Source: Delphinapterus leucas (lineage: Eukaryota; Chordata; Mammalia; Artiodactyla; Monodontidae). Taken from it: 64,000 nucleotides of DNA. The translations under genes and the position numbers were made by a program. The notes under the pieces were generated by a model. That model was not told the DNA's origin. It did not search any database and was given only the letters and a program-made list of their open reading frames with translations. Below are positions 21,400 to 34,084 of this stretch, piece by piece. How positions within the stretch are numbered: position 1 is the first letter of the stretch; the number at the start of each line of letters is the position of its first letter. Where the stretch lies: positions 16,299,285 to 16,363,284 of the forward strand of contig NW_022097999.1 in NCBI RefSeq assembly GCF_002288925.2, written 5' to 3'.

Positions 21400-24300
21400 G
21401 GAAATGAAAAAGATACAGGTTAATGATTATGTTCACTTCTATTCTGTAAAAAATCATAATAGGATGAGGGATATTTGAATCTTTTTAGTCTTAATTTTAG
21501 AGAGCAAGGCCTAAATAGAATTTAATGAAATCAATGCTGTCAATTAAAAAATCATCTTGTTTTACAGTTTAAATTTTATTACAGAACCACCACAAGGTAG
21601 TAGTTTCTTATACTTCCTTGTTCTGCATTTTATTCTGCCATTGATTTTTCTTGTTTTTATGCATACGGCTCAATAGTTTTAATACTCTTTCAATATATTG
21701 AAGTCATTAGCTATATCTGTTTTTTAAGATGTTTTCTAATACATAATAATGCCTCCTTTATATATAGTTTCTATAGTCTAAATTTCAAATAAATATGTGA
21801 AAGAAAAAAATCCAAACTCTAAACTTTCTTTCAAAAGGCTTTTTCTAACTTCAACTCAATTTCCCCCAAAAGAGATGTGTAAAACACTACCTACTCTAAG
21901 GCACAAATACTAATACTCTAAGACAGAGTAGGATTTAGGCTGAATTTTTAAAAACAATTATCCTGCTCCTCCCTCTTCCTCTTTGTGCTCATAATTTTTT
22001 CTCCACTTTAATTCAGGATTACATTCATTAACTCACATCATGCCTTCTCTCCAAAGAAAAATCACCTTCGGCTTGGAAAACTTTCAGATCCCTTACATTT
22101 TCCCTTAATTTCATATAAGGATATACTATTTCACACTGAGTATTAATGAGTGTTAATTATGCTGTTTCTCCCCGAATTTCTTTTCCTAGACCTGTTTCTA
22201 ATTCTTCCCTCTATATGATTCTACCATACCCCACTTAGCTTTTTTTTTAACACCACCAAGATTTGTCTGACATTTCTTTCCCCAACATTTTAGGGCATAT
22301 TCCAATTTTCTTTTTGGGTTTTGATGCATGTATCACAGTCTGGCTAATGGTACCTCTCCATACTCCAAACATAAATAATTTCACTCCCTACTAGAGACTT
22401 GTGGGCTTTCATTCAACAGACCCTAGAAATTTCCTGTTCTTCGCCAGGACATCCATTTGGGATTCACATATGGATGAATAAAGTTGGAGAGTGAAGGTGA
22501 ATTAGATCCACAAGAAAGAATGCCAACCACAGATACCATTATTCACATCACCGAAAGTATCCTGCTCAAACTACCTTGACGCTTTAGAGTTTTAAAAATT
22601 CACACGCACAAGCACTAAAAAATTCCTTTCCTCCTGTTACCCTATACTATCTTCAATTTCCTAAGCCATTTTTTCAAAGTATGTAAACTTTGTGGTATAA
22701 TATGCACGCGCAAAGCAAAGGTTTCTTTTGCGGGTAGGAAAGTTGGCCACTCACAGACCCAACCAGTTTCTAGGTCAGAAGCAACGTGACCTCCGGGGTC
22801 TCTACCCAGACTAAAAGCTTGAGTTCTGCCTCTCATTTTGCCTGTCATATGCTCCCGAGGGAATGAAGATAAGCATATAACTACCTCGTGCCTCAGTTTC
22901 TTCATCTCTAACTTCATTCCCTGACTCAGTACAACAAGCAGACGCTGAAGTGGGAGTAGCCAGGGAAGGCAGAATCAAAAGGCCAAAAGAAGAGAGACTT
23001 AAACTAACCTGGCATCTATTCCTCAGCTCCACCCATTTTCCTGAAGCCTCCCAGCAATGGCGGTGGGCTGTGGCATTGGGTGAGGTTGACGGGAACAAAG
23101 TGGACAGTCTCCAATATCTCCAAACCCTACAACAGTGCAGGCAATGAGGGTCAGAAATAACAGCAGTGTTTTTCTTTTTCTAATAAAAAAAAAAAAGAAA
23201 AGAAAAAGCCAGGCTAAAAGCCTCTTTCTAAAATATTGACATGGTAGGTAAATGCTTTTTATAAAGAAGAATACACAAGTGGGTTCAGAGCCATAAAAAT
23301 CTTATCTTTCCTTCAGCCTCAGTGCTATTGGCTTCTTTTTCTCCATGTAAACAGACAAACTAGTCCTCATTCAGTAACCCAACGCTCTCGTAACTGGGGA
23401 GCAAGCACAGTGGGGAGCCTTTAAACCCCTCAGAGAAACTCCCTCCAACCCAACCCTGGCTCAGTGAATTGTGAAGGGAACTCAGCAAAGCGTTATTAGT
23501 GTTTGGGAGGATTCTGCCCCTCCCCGTTCAGAACTCCACGCCAAATTAATCTGACTCATTAGATCCTATTGAGACACTCCATTACATAAAGGAAAGCACT
23601 AAGCTTAAACTTAGTTAAAAGTGATTTTTTTAAAAAGTCAAGATATATTCATCCTAAACGGTAACAGATTAACATTAACTGCTTACCAGCTGCAAACGGG
23701 GTTGATTCTTCATTTGCTGCAACCATAAACGCTGCCAAACTCTCCCCCAAACTTCCTTTTCCTTTTAGAAACCAAGTTCCTAGAAATAATCTTTAAAAAA
23801 AGAATTTTCTTTACCATGGGCTTTTAAACATTAACCGCAAATCCAATCTAACACTGTTTAGCATAAAATTAGAGTTCTCCCTCTGTCTCTGTCTCTGTCT
23901 CTCTCCCTCCCTCCCTCCTTCTCTCCCTCCCTCTTTTAATTAATTTGGGAAAATTCACTGACTTCTTTATCTGCTACCTGGGTATCATTTTAAAACTGAA
24001 GAAACTTCCCCTCTCTTTTCCTTCATCCTTATTTGAAATCCCTCTTTAAACATACCACAAATTTCCCTGGCTTCACTGTACTGCAATCTTGGCTGAATTT
24101 CTTCAAATTCTACTCTCATAGAAATGTAAAATGAGGGGGTTGTACAGGACAATCTCCAAGGTCCCATTTAGCTCTAACATTCTATATGTGTCTATGATGA
24201 TCCAGAGAAACTGGACCAACTCCATATAAGCACCCGAATTTGGACCTCATTTCTATGTGTGTTACTGCTGTCACTATGTTTCTATAAACTTTTTGCTAAA

Positions 24301-24570
24301 TTACAATATAACACAATTTTTCTGCCTTTCTAGGCTACCAGTCCCCTCTTCAGTTTGCTTCTTCAAACTAATTATTTTCTTTCTCTAAGAAACCACCTGT
24401 ATCTCTAATAATTAATGTTAACTCTATCCTTCCCATCAAGACTATCACTGTCACCAGCAGCCCTTTTCTGACCTAATTGAGAAACTCTTAATAACAGTGA
24501 CACATTCTTCTAAGTAAAACAATAGTGTTTACTTACCCTACTGTCATCATAGCCATCCTCCTCATCATTT
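21400..24570. other. No recognised feature
   Basis: Largely unique-looking DNA, slightly GC-richer at about 22,640-23,560. Minus-strand open frames of 91-95 codons at 22,642-23,098 resemble no protein I know. A CT-rich simple repeat lies within. Confidence 0.45.
23878..23934. repeat. CT-rich simple repeat
   Basis: (TCTCTG)n then (CCCT)n tract. Confidence 0.95.
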
Positions 24571-24574
24571 ATAA

Positions 24575-24800
24575 CATTCATGACAGCTTCCTAGATGGCA
24601 AACGACTATTCTAAGCACCGCACATTTAATCCTAACAACCTTCTAATGCAGATTCTATTATCGTCCCCATATTACAGATGAAGAAATTGAGGCAAACAAA
24701 GGTTAGGTCATTTGTCCAAGATGTATTCCTGATGAGTGAAGGATCCAAGTTTGAAAACCATACATTTTGGGGACAGAGCTTGCACCCTTAACTGCTACGA
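24575..24800 (-). repeat. MIR
   Basis: Antisense MIR with 'catttaatcctaacaacc', 'ccatattacagatgaagaa' and 'ttgaggcaaacaaaggtta' segments. Confidence 0.8.
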
Positions 24801-24934
24801 TGCCCTGCCTTTCTGCTTAAATGATTTCCATGGGCCCGCCCACCTCTAAAATCCTCTGATTACCCAGCACTTGATTACCTCAGAATATCTAATTTCTTAA
24901 TTGATGAATTAGGCATAACCAGAATATCTACTTT

Positions 24935-25110
24935 ATAATTGTGAGAATTAAAGAAATTTAATGTAAAGCACTCAAAACAGTGCCTGGCACAGAGTAGATA
25001 GCTTGAAAAGACATCAGCAATTATTTAATGGCTGAGCTCTCAATTTGCAAATGAACACACTGAGGTCAGAAGTTAGTGGAAAAATCTAGGACTGGAACCC
25101 AGGAGTAATG
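24935..25110. repeat. Two adjacent MIR fragments
   Basis: 24,935-25,030 is the plus-strand MIR 3' part ('gtgcctggcacagagtagat'). 25,040-25,110 looks antisense ('ctaggactggaacccagg'). Confidence 0.6.
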
Positions 25111-25114
25111 CGCC

Positions 25115-26525
25115 CACTTCTTTTTAAAAATACCATTTACTAATGCAAGGCTAACTTCAGAGACACACTTAAATTTTAAGACTTTAAAATATCCCATGTC
25201 TTGTGTTTCTTAGTTCAGGGCTTTAGCTATTGAGCCGCACAGCTCTTGCTAAAAGGCAAATTCCAGGGGAACAAGGAGTCTGGATTTGCCTCTCTTCACC
25301 TCCTGGTGCACAGCTGGGCTTTGCTAACCTGTAAGTCAGCAGTGTCTGTTTTTGGAAGAGCAAGCTTACCAGAGGCTTCCTGTTTATTAAAAATGACCAC
25401 CATGTTCAGAATAGGTTTAAAGTCTTTTCAAATAGTGATATTGATTTGGTGAAATGTATTTCTCACCAGAGGCCCCATACTTGAAAATGAGCCCATTTTA
25501 TAGGTACTAACTGAAAAAAAAAAAAAAAAGTATTCTAAAGGAAAGATCTCCTTCCCTGTATAAACAAAACTGGCGTTTGCAAGGGTTATGCAGGTAATAT
25601 TTATATTTTTAAATCAATGTGAAGTATCAAATATGATAACAGTAGATTCAGGCATGCATTTGCGTACAGCAACGAATCAAAGGGTTTGACATCAGCACAG
25701 CTGAAGCTGAGCTCTGCACTCTAGAATTTTACGTGGAAACAATCCCTTCACTATTGTAGGTATATTTTCTTTTTGTGTCCTCATGGCAATAAATAAACAC
25801 ACACACACATTTTGTGAGAAACAAATGCTATACTAACATACCAAAAAAGTATTACATTACTTGGTTAGAACACAGCTACTGCGGTAATTACTATTCAAAA
25901 GATAAAAGAAGCATTTTTAAGAAGCACATAAATCTGGTAATTCTAAAGATGATTGAAATAAAATATCTCAGTATAATTTATAATTTCATAATTTATATCA
26001 TGAGCATCAGATTTGCAGTTATCTTATACGGTGATACTGGCTACCCTGATTTCCTCTCAAGTTCTTATCCAAGAATCCAAGTTCCTCAAACCCTTTTATT
26101 TCTGTGACCTTCTTCAAGCAACATTCCACCTTGCCCTGAGGTCAGAACCCCAAACTTTTCATCTATTAGCTCAGGTAAATAAAAAGGAACACGTCTTCAT
26201 TTTTTAATGTCTACTGAGCTTTTCTTGTAGTTTCAATTCTAGAATTTTAAATGCATTTAAAAAACATTAAATAGTATTTTTGCACAGGATTTTCATTTTA
26301 TACTGGTTTGTGTTACTAACCATACTCTTAAAAACTAAAGCCTCACCTCAGAAGATTAAATTTGCCCTTAGTCCAGAGGAATTTTAAGTCCATGCTCCCC
26401 TCTTGAACATGCACACAAAATATTATCTCAAGAAGATTTTATTTTATTAATATGCGTGGTATTTTTAAACATTAAAATATTGGATCCCAAGGGGGTTTTA
26501 TTTGTTCAGGGTTTTTTTGTTTTTT
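25115..26525. other. No recognised feature
   Basis: AT-rich; a short AC run lies near 25,797-25,810. The 97-codon frame at 25,814 has no recognisable motif. Confidence 0.45.
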
Positions 26526-26529
26526 AACT

Positions 26530-26880
26530 ATTTATGATGGAGAATTTCAAAGAAAAGTAGAAGGAATATAATAAACATCGTGCATACATCATTTCTATTT
26601 AAATGTTAATAGTTATTAACATTTAGTCATATTTGCTTCATCTCTCTCTCTTTTTTTCTTTGCTGAGATACGCTAAAGGAAATTATAGACATCATGGCAT
26701 TTCACTTCCAAATTCTTCACTGTGCTCGTCTGAAGAGTAAGGACATTTTCCTACGTAACCAGAATGCCATTATCACTCCTACAAAATTAACAGTAATTCC
26801 CTATTACACAGGCCATATTCTAATTTCTCCACTTGGAATCTAATTTTCTTGATATCTTTTAAGTCTCTGTTCTGTCATCA
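26530..26880. repeat. Old interspersed repeat, L1M-like
   Basis: Carries 'aaaattaacagtaattccc' and 'aatgccattatcactcctac', as in a widespread old repeat. It is related to the copy split by LTRs at 7655-8990. Confidence 0.5.
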
Positions 26881-27582
26881 GTGACGGTACACACATGTTC
26901 TTAAATAAAAGCCACCTCTAAAGTGGCTAATTCCAACAAGTTCTGCTGAGGAAGCAACACCCACCTTGAACAGCTCCAAGTCTGTTATCTGACAGATCAT
27001 CAGGCATCATCTAATCTTGCCCTTTTGCCTGTTGGGGATGTCACGTTAAATCAAACACTGATGAGAACTGGATAAAAGATCCTGTGGTATTTCAAATAGA
27101 TATCTCCCCTCAATAATCAGTGTGCATTGGGGAGCAATAAACCCTAAATACAGTCACATAGTTTAAAATGGGGTTGTTTTGCCTCACTCAGTACAGGTCT
27201 ATACAGCTCAATCCGCACGAGATGCTAAGGTGGTAATTTTCGATAGAGTCAAATTCATTGAAACTCAGAGGAAAAAATTCATTTTTCCTTCAATCATTTA
27301 TTTAACTCAGTGAAAGTAAAATTATCATAATTCATGAAGGTGATGGAATAACTGGATTATTTGGATTTCTAGGAGTGAGGAATAAAGAGGCTTTTTGAGG
27401 GGTTTGGGGAGGAGACTAGAAATCAACCTGACATAAATTTTGTTATGCTTTGTCATACAGACCAGGGCAAAAGATCTCTCTTGTCCTTTTGTAGGGAATA
27501 ATCAGAATAAAGAAAATAGGTAACCTAAGATTATCTTTTCTTTTCAATTCCATCTGCAAGCTATTTGTTTTTCTAGAAATGA

Positions 27583-27625
27583 TCATCTATCTATATCTAA
27601 ATCTATATCTATATATCTATATATG
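27583..27625. repeat. (TCTA)n microsatellite
   Basis: Imperfect ATCT/ATCTAT repeat. Confidence 0.9.
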
Positions 27626-27755
27626 TCTTTCAAAAACTGATGCAAACAAAGGAAGATGGTTAGTTAAGGGTTTTGCAAGCTCGGACACTTGAAGGATATT
27701 CTTCCATGCTATTTAGGGTGAGAGCATTGCTTGGAACAGCTAAACAGCATCCTTT

Positions 27756-27832
27756 TTTTTTTTTTTGGGCCACCCCACACAGCTTGTGGGATCTTAGCTC
27801 CCTGACCAGGGATTGAACCCCAGGGAATTCCC
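27756..27832 (-). mobile_element. CHR-type SINE with internal deletion
   Basis: A 77-bp antisense copy flanked by a perfect 13-bp duplication AACAGCATCCTTT (27,743-27,755 and 27,833-27,845). The head 'cagggaattccc' joins directly to the B-box region, so about 45 bp of the tRNA-like part is missing. Confidence 0.93.
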
Positions 27833-27926
27833 AACAGCATCCTTTCTCAAGCTTTACCTTTTGAATCTTCCCCTTCTCCCTGAAGCCACAAAGCCACCTT
27901 AAAAATGTGTGCTGTCATTATTTAAA

Positions 27927-27946
27927 ATATATATATATATATATAT
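27927..27946. repeat. (AT)n
   Basis: Ten AT units. Confidence 0.9.
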
Positions 27947-28681
27947 TTTTTTACCTATGAATGAACTAGTTAAGGAAATACAAATTTTAGTTTGTTCACT
28001 GAGGTAAAACTGGGTGGGGAAAAGATACTTCCCCTTTCCTTTGTAACCAAAGCATACTATATTATGTTTTCTCTCTCTTTTTCTTCTTTTATAATAAGAG
28101 AACTATAGCAAAAGTATGAAGTAGAAAATATTTACTGATAGTATCAGAATTGAGTGAGGCATACCCATCAACGCTCAGCCATGTGCCACCCCCTTAAGAA
28201 CCTCATTCTAAAAGACATGCCAACATGCCCACGTGTGAATTTACAAAAACGTATGTGTGGAAACATTTACATTTGATATGATAATTTAGGTGGAGGAAAT
28301 CAAAGTGAACTGCTTCCAAAAATGGGAACAAAGGGCAGTATGGTAAACCAGAATCCAAAGACAGTCCTCCATCTTTTCCTTTAGTAATAAAAAGCTTTCC
28401 AGCAAAATAAATAAATAACTTAATTGTTGGCTACCTCCCCTTACCACTCTTCAGAATAAAGGCAAGAAAAATGGCAAATACGCAAGAAGTAAAAAAGAGC
28501 TGTAAAGGACCTATGGAGATCTAAAAGCTCAGAAATCCATCCCTGACCAGTGACGCTGGCTGCAGAGCCACTCAACGTATATGCGGTTGGACAGACAGGC
28601 TGTGCATCCACCCTTGCCCATGTGGTCATCCCTCCGGATGCCTTCCTACCCTCACTCAACAGGGTGTTACAACTTCAAAAG

Positions 28682-28726
28682 ACACACACACACACACACA
28701 CACACACGTACATGCACACACACACA
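28682..28726. repeat. (CA)n microsatellite
   Basis: CA array with small interruptions. Open frames across it are artefacts. Confidence 0.95.
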
Positions 28727-28939
28727 TCAGAAAACTCTAAATGCCTCAAAAGAAAGGTATTTTTTTCCCTGTACAGATTTACTTTCTAAGTGACGTTTAC
28801 AGTATAAGTAGTCCTGTGTTATGCTATCCTTACAGCATGCCCAAGAAACAGAATGTTGGCATCATTTCCTTATACAATAAATACTTATTGATTACCTCTA
28901 CATGTCTGGTAATAGAAACACTGGTCTTTGAAGTTGGAA

Positions 28940-29030
28940 ATGTCCTTAAAGATCATCTAATTCAAGTTATTCACTCTACAGAGGGAGACAAGAGAGGTAA
29001 AATGACTTACCAAGGTCATACAGCTTTCTG
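28940..29030 (-). repeat. MIR-like fragment
   Basis: Contains 'gatcatctaattcaagtta' and 'gacttaccaaggtcatacag', as in antisense MIR. Confidence 0.6.
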
Positions 29031-29034
29031 AATC

Positions 29035-30665
29035 GTTTATCTTCTTCAATAGATGGCAAAGAGCTCAAAAGAAGGAACTGCCAGGGACATGATAGAGAAT
29101 AGCTAGCAAAACTAAAAGATGAAGAATTGTGCTTTCTGACAACTTTTCAGAAGAAGGAAAAGTTCTGGCCGTTTTCTCCATCCCTCCTTTCTCACTTCCC
29201 AGTCCCTCACACATGCACCCTAATGTGGCATGGTCAACAAACTGCCTCCCGGATTGCTCTCCAGCCCAGGTGTGGTGAGAGGGAGAGATGATAGGGAAAA
29301 AGCAGGACACTGGCTATAGGACATAGAGGCTCTCCAAGACACAGTCCAAACCATGGTACAGAAAAATGGCAGGATCCCTACAGATTGAGCTTTAAATCAA
29401 ATATTGATAAGGTGGTTCCTTTCTATGAGAATCCATAGCTCATTGCATGGAAACCTTAGGGCAGAACAGCTCAGGGTTTAATAGAGAACAATTCTTACAG
29501 TGAAAGAAATGAGAGGGAAAGAAGAGAAAGAGAGAGAGAGAAACTCATTTTTTTGTCGTTCATTCAGTCTTCTGATATGGGACCTTATTGTCTCCCAGTA
29601 TTAATGTTAATGTTCTCTTTTAACAGAAAGGGTCAAAAGGAGCTCAGCTGATGCCTATTAGGACTTACCATGCTCTGGACAAATAAGAAACTGCCCTTAG
29701 GAATTTTGAGGGAAAATGTTTGGAAGATTCTTTAAAAAAAAGTAGTGATGTTATATCTGTTAGCATGTAATTTTTCATTAACTTAAAAATTTCTTATAGT
29801 ATTAAAAAATCTATATTCTGGCCTCTTAAAGTAGTTGCCAATAACAACGAAAGCTTAACAAGTAAATTCTGTTTATTTCTAAAATATATTTTAGAAAGTC
29901 CTCTTGCTACAAGAGGACTTGGAGCTCACTTGTTAAATATAATACTTATAAAGAGACACTTGAGATCCCTTACTTTCTACCCAATCTGTATTTGTTCAAA
30001 AAACTTTATAGTTGTTTTCTTTTGTTTTGTTTTACCCCCGGCCAAACCAGCCACCATCTATTTTCTGACTGCACCAAAACTTAAACCTCCTTTGTAGTCT
30101 AAATCATGTGTCCAAGCAACCAACTTTAGAGAGACAAAGGTACATTTTTTTTTTTTTAAGAAAAGAAACCTATTAGACGATTAAGATTCAATTTACAGGG
30201 CATTAAATCCAATGCTGGGGAAACTTCAATAGAGGTGACATATTAATTAAGGCAGTAAAAACTCAACCATCTTGAACCTTCATCCTTCTGACCCATTCAA
30301 TTAGCCATCCAGTTAGGTTCTTACAAGGAGATGAACTTCATAGAAACACAGAAGTTGAGGTAGCCGAATAGTGAACCTTCCCCCACAGTCCACTCTATGG
30401 CAAGATACTTCACTGCGGGGCATTTAGACAAAAATGCTTCTGGTTGTCACAGAAACCTGGATGCACAGGGGCTTGTCGTGGTTTGTAACACCCTCCAGGG
30501 CAGTATCACCTAATAAAACGGAGGCATGAGGTGCAAACAGAAATGTAGCGCATTAATGCAAGCACAGGAAAGAAAAAAAAAAACCACCTTGAGGGTAGTT
30601 CGGAGACTTGCTGTCTTGTCAATAGACACCAGCCCTAAGGCTCATCATCATCCCCAAAGACAAGC
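29035..30665. other. No recognised feature
   Basis: A GA-rich run lies at 29,518-29,542. No supported gene. Confidence 0.45.
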
Positions 30666-30669
30666 TGTC

Positions 30670-30965
30670 CACTTTTAACGTTTTATAACTAAGGAGACTG
30701 GGATCCGGAGACGGAAAGTACCCGAAGTGACAGAACCAACAAGTTGAAAAATCCGGAACTTCTGCCTCCTGTCCAGTTCTCTTTTCTATGCCCTGGATTT
30801 CACCTTTCCAAAATGTTTAAACATTCATTCATCACCTTAATTAATCCTGTAAGGAAACCTCTGTGGTAGATACAGTTATCCCCATTTTCCAGACAAAGAA
30901 ATTACTATAGAAGTTTACACCAAGAGTCACTGCCAGACTCAGAATTAAAGTAGATCTCCTGGACA
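30670..30965 (-). repeat. Two MIR-like fragments
   Basis: The right one (30,815-30,965) has 'cagttatccccattttccag' in antisense MIR order. The left one (30,670-30,790) is weaker. Confidence 0.6.
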
Positions 30966-30999
30966 CGGAATCAGAGGTTCTCCTAACTGACGTCTGAAA

Positions 31000-33040
31000 A
31001 CAATAGTTTCTGTTTGTTTAGCGTCTACATTCGTACTGCGTATATTATGATTTTTCTTTTGCATCCCAATTTTTTAAAAAGCAAACAAAATTAAACACAC
31101 CCTGTTTGAATTGGAGATCAGACTGAATACAAATATTTCCCGTGAAAAAATGAATTCCAACACTGCAACCTCCCTACTAAACAGTTATGGAGAATGTATT
31201 GATTTGTAAATTCCCGTCTGGACCTAACACCAGGTTTTGCCATGGCTGGGAAGTCCAACCCTATGGGCTTTCCTATTTTATAGCGATCATTTAATACTGA
31301 AAAGAGCCTGCAGTCACAAGGAATTCACCAAATGAAACTGGTGTAAACCCATTGAGCCCGTGGCCAAGGTAATATGTCCTTCTATGCAGACCTAGAGAGA
31401 AGTGATAAGGAAGAAAGAAGAGGGAAGAAGAGAGAGGAGGAAACTTCACCAGACAGGCTCAATAAACTCCATGAATGGGATCCTCAAGGGGTTTGAACCA
31501 TATGCCAGTGAGCTCTTCTAAGAACAGCATATTCTATGTTGGTTAGGGTGACCCAATAGATTTAAAGCTGAGAAAGAGAGAAAATTGAACAAATACCAAG
31601 GACAATCAAAAAAAATTATAGTAGCTTTCTCAAGGTACATTTAGAGATAATGAACTAGACTTACTCCTGTTAATGAACAAAAATACCACATATGATCACA
31701 ATTTGAAAACCAAGATGTCACAGGACCCCATTAGGATCACTTGACACGGCTCATTTGTAAAATTATAATATTATAAAAAATTATTATATTTTGTCAAGAA
31801 GTCTAGGTCATTTGTTCAACGCAAAGGGATTGCAAATAGGCTTTGTCAGAATTGGCAGTTAACTTGATCTTTCCAGGTTTGTAAACCGAGAGGAATAAAG
31901 ATGTTTCTTCATCCCCCTTCCCCTCCCAGCCTCCTCCACCCATCATCCATGTTTCCCTAGAAAAAGAGTCCTGGGTAAATCAACTTCCAATTCCATCAAC
32001 ATGAAAAAAAAAAAAAAAGTAGGGGTGGGATCCCATTTGGCCAAGTAACTGCTTTGTAACAATTACAAATGTAGACCCAGACATTGGGTGAAGTGTGGTT
32101 ATGAGATTAATGGTATGGATTATCAGTAAAGATGAGTGACATTCTTAAATGCTTATTTGGATAGCTCATAACACTTTTGATTAAGCCAGTCAAATGACGT
32201 TGCAAAAGTCGACAGTAATTGTTTGAAAATTACTTAGATGAATCTCAGAGCTTTTTAAGAGAGGTTTGGGATAGCTCTACCAATGGTATAACGTAGTATC
32301 ACAGTTTAGTTAGAACCATGAATACAATAAATATATAAAACCAAAAGAATATACATATGTGCTTCCATACATCCATTCATTTCTTATTTCTTTGGCTATG
32401 GCTATAATACAGGTTAAAAAAAGGTTTAGAAAGTTAAGACGGCTCTGGAGACTAGTTCTAACCCAGCCAAATGTGTATTAGGACACAATGTTTTTAAGTC
32501 AAAGCCTGAAAAACTGCAAGAGGGTGAACTGGTCTTCTTGTCCATTTTTATTAACATTTATATTTGCACAACGTATTCTTTTTGGGTAGCCGATTTTTTA
32601 CCTGTGAGTTGTGAGCCAGTGCTCATCCGAATGCCTAACAAATCTTGAGAATTAAAAATGCTTCTAAAATTCTAGTCAACAGTGACAGTGAGAAGTGATC
32701 AAGGCCAGAGGGTTTGTTGTTGTTTTTGTTAACATGTGGATAGCAAAAGAAATGTAGTCAATAGTTGCCAAGCTTGAACCAATAATGTCACTGAGAATGC
32801 TCAAATTTATTTTATTTGGGGTAAGTTTCAAACAGAAAGTTCTTCAGCAAAATGAGATTTCACTATAAAAACAAAACATGAGAAGCTAATAAATTTTTTA
32901 AAAATTTTATTTAAAAAAGGAAAGAAAATTGTATTGAAATGGGATCTAATTTCTCTAGTAATTAAAAAAAATCATTGCTTTGTAATATTTGTTTTATGTG
33001 GTATGTTGCAAACATTTTAAACCATAATTTTATATTTCTT
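31000..33040. other. No recognised feature
   Basis: AT-rich, with a purine-rich GA tract near 31,391-31,441 and short A runs. No supported gene or dispersed repeat. Confidence 0.45.
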
Positions 33041-33042
33041 CT

Positions 33043-33205
33043 TTTTTTAAAGTGTAGTTGATTTAATTTCACGTGCACAGCAAAGTGATTCAGTTATATA
33101 TACTTTTTTTTTCAGACTATTTCCATTATAGGTTATTACAAGATATTGAATACTGCTTCCTGTGTTATACAGTAAATCCTTGTTGCTTATATTTCCTCTT
33201 ATCTG
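33043..33205 (-). mobile_element. L1 3' UTR fragment, antisense
   Basis: 'cacagcaaagtgattcagtt' and 'ccattataggttattacaag' are the reverse of the L1 3' UTR also seen on the plus strand at about 45,650-45,780. Confidence 0.8.
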
Positions 33206-34004
33206 GTATTTTGTAAAAGAAAAAAAAAGTCATAAAGACAAAAACTTCTGGACCAGTATTGAGAGTTTAAAAATATTATTATTACCTACATTAAAGCTGT
33301 TAAAAAGAAAAATTTGCCACTGCTTTTCAGTTCTTTCTAATAATACTTTGAAAATACAGATAAGATTTTTTTTAACATTATGCAAAATTAAAACTTCTTA
33401 AAGATTTATCATGATCAAGAGTCTAAAGGTCAGCATTATATCAGAACTCTTTTATCAAAATCTAGAGAGGAATATCATTTAGAATATTTGAAAACATGTT
33501 TTAGAAATAGGCACAATTTACTTGTTAAGCTTTCATTGATACTGGCAAATATTCTGAGACCAGAATATAGATTTTTTTAATACTATAAAATTTTTTAAAG
33601 TTAATTAAAAATTACACGTTAACAGATATAACATCACTATTTTTTAAATGTTTTAAATATCTAATGAATGCATAATAGTAAATAACAAAACAGTAAAATG
33701 CCATTTTAGATTTTTTTTTTGTCATTTTAGTTTTCATCTATGGTTCCTATTTGATATCAGCATAATTTTTTTGTTAAATCATGTTATTTTGTTTTAACTC
33801 AAAAACATATATATATATATATTTTTTTCTTAAATGCAGTTCATTGTAATTGAGTTAATTTTGTTTTTAAATCAAGGACTAATACCTAAATATTTAAATA
33901 GCAAATTCAGGAAATAATAGGGCTTATCCCTAACATTTTTCTCAATGTTGGTATAATTCCATATAATCACTATAAAACCAATTACCATGTTTTTATAATG
34001 TCAG

Positions 34005-34084
34005 TATATCTGTATGAAAACCAAAAATCTGTGCAGGACTACTGCCTGGGTGAAGCCCGACAACTGGAGGCTTGTAAACATCAG
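34005..34084 (+). other. Candidate coding exon, 80 nt
   Basis: Bounded by 'gtttttataatgtcag' and a good donor CATCAG|GTAGGT. It is notably GC-richer than its surroundings. After two bases it is open for 26 codons (YLYENQKSVQDYCLGEARQL...), ending on a codon boundary. The entry phase matches the one leftover base of the candidate at 21,294-21,363. I do not recognise the peptide; it could be chance. Confidence 0.3.

Larger units (their letters stand above)
27850..28935. other. No recognised feature besides simple repeats
   Basis: No gene or dispersed repeat seen. A CA microsatellite is listed separately. Confidence 0.45.

Noticed and set aside
28550..28793. Threonine/histidine-rich frames
   Set aside because: Created by the CA microsatellite.
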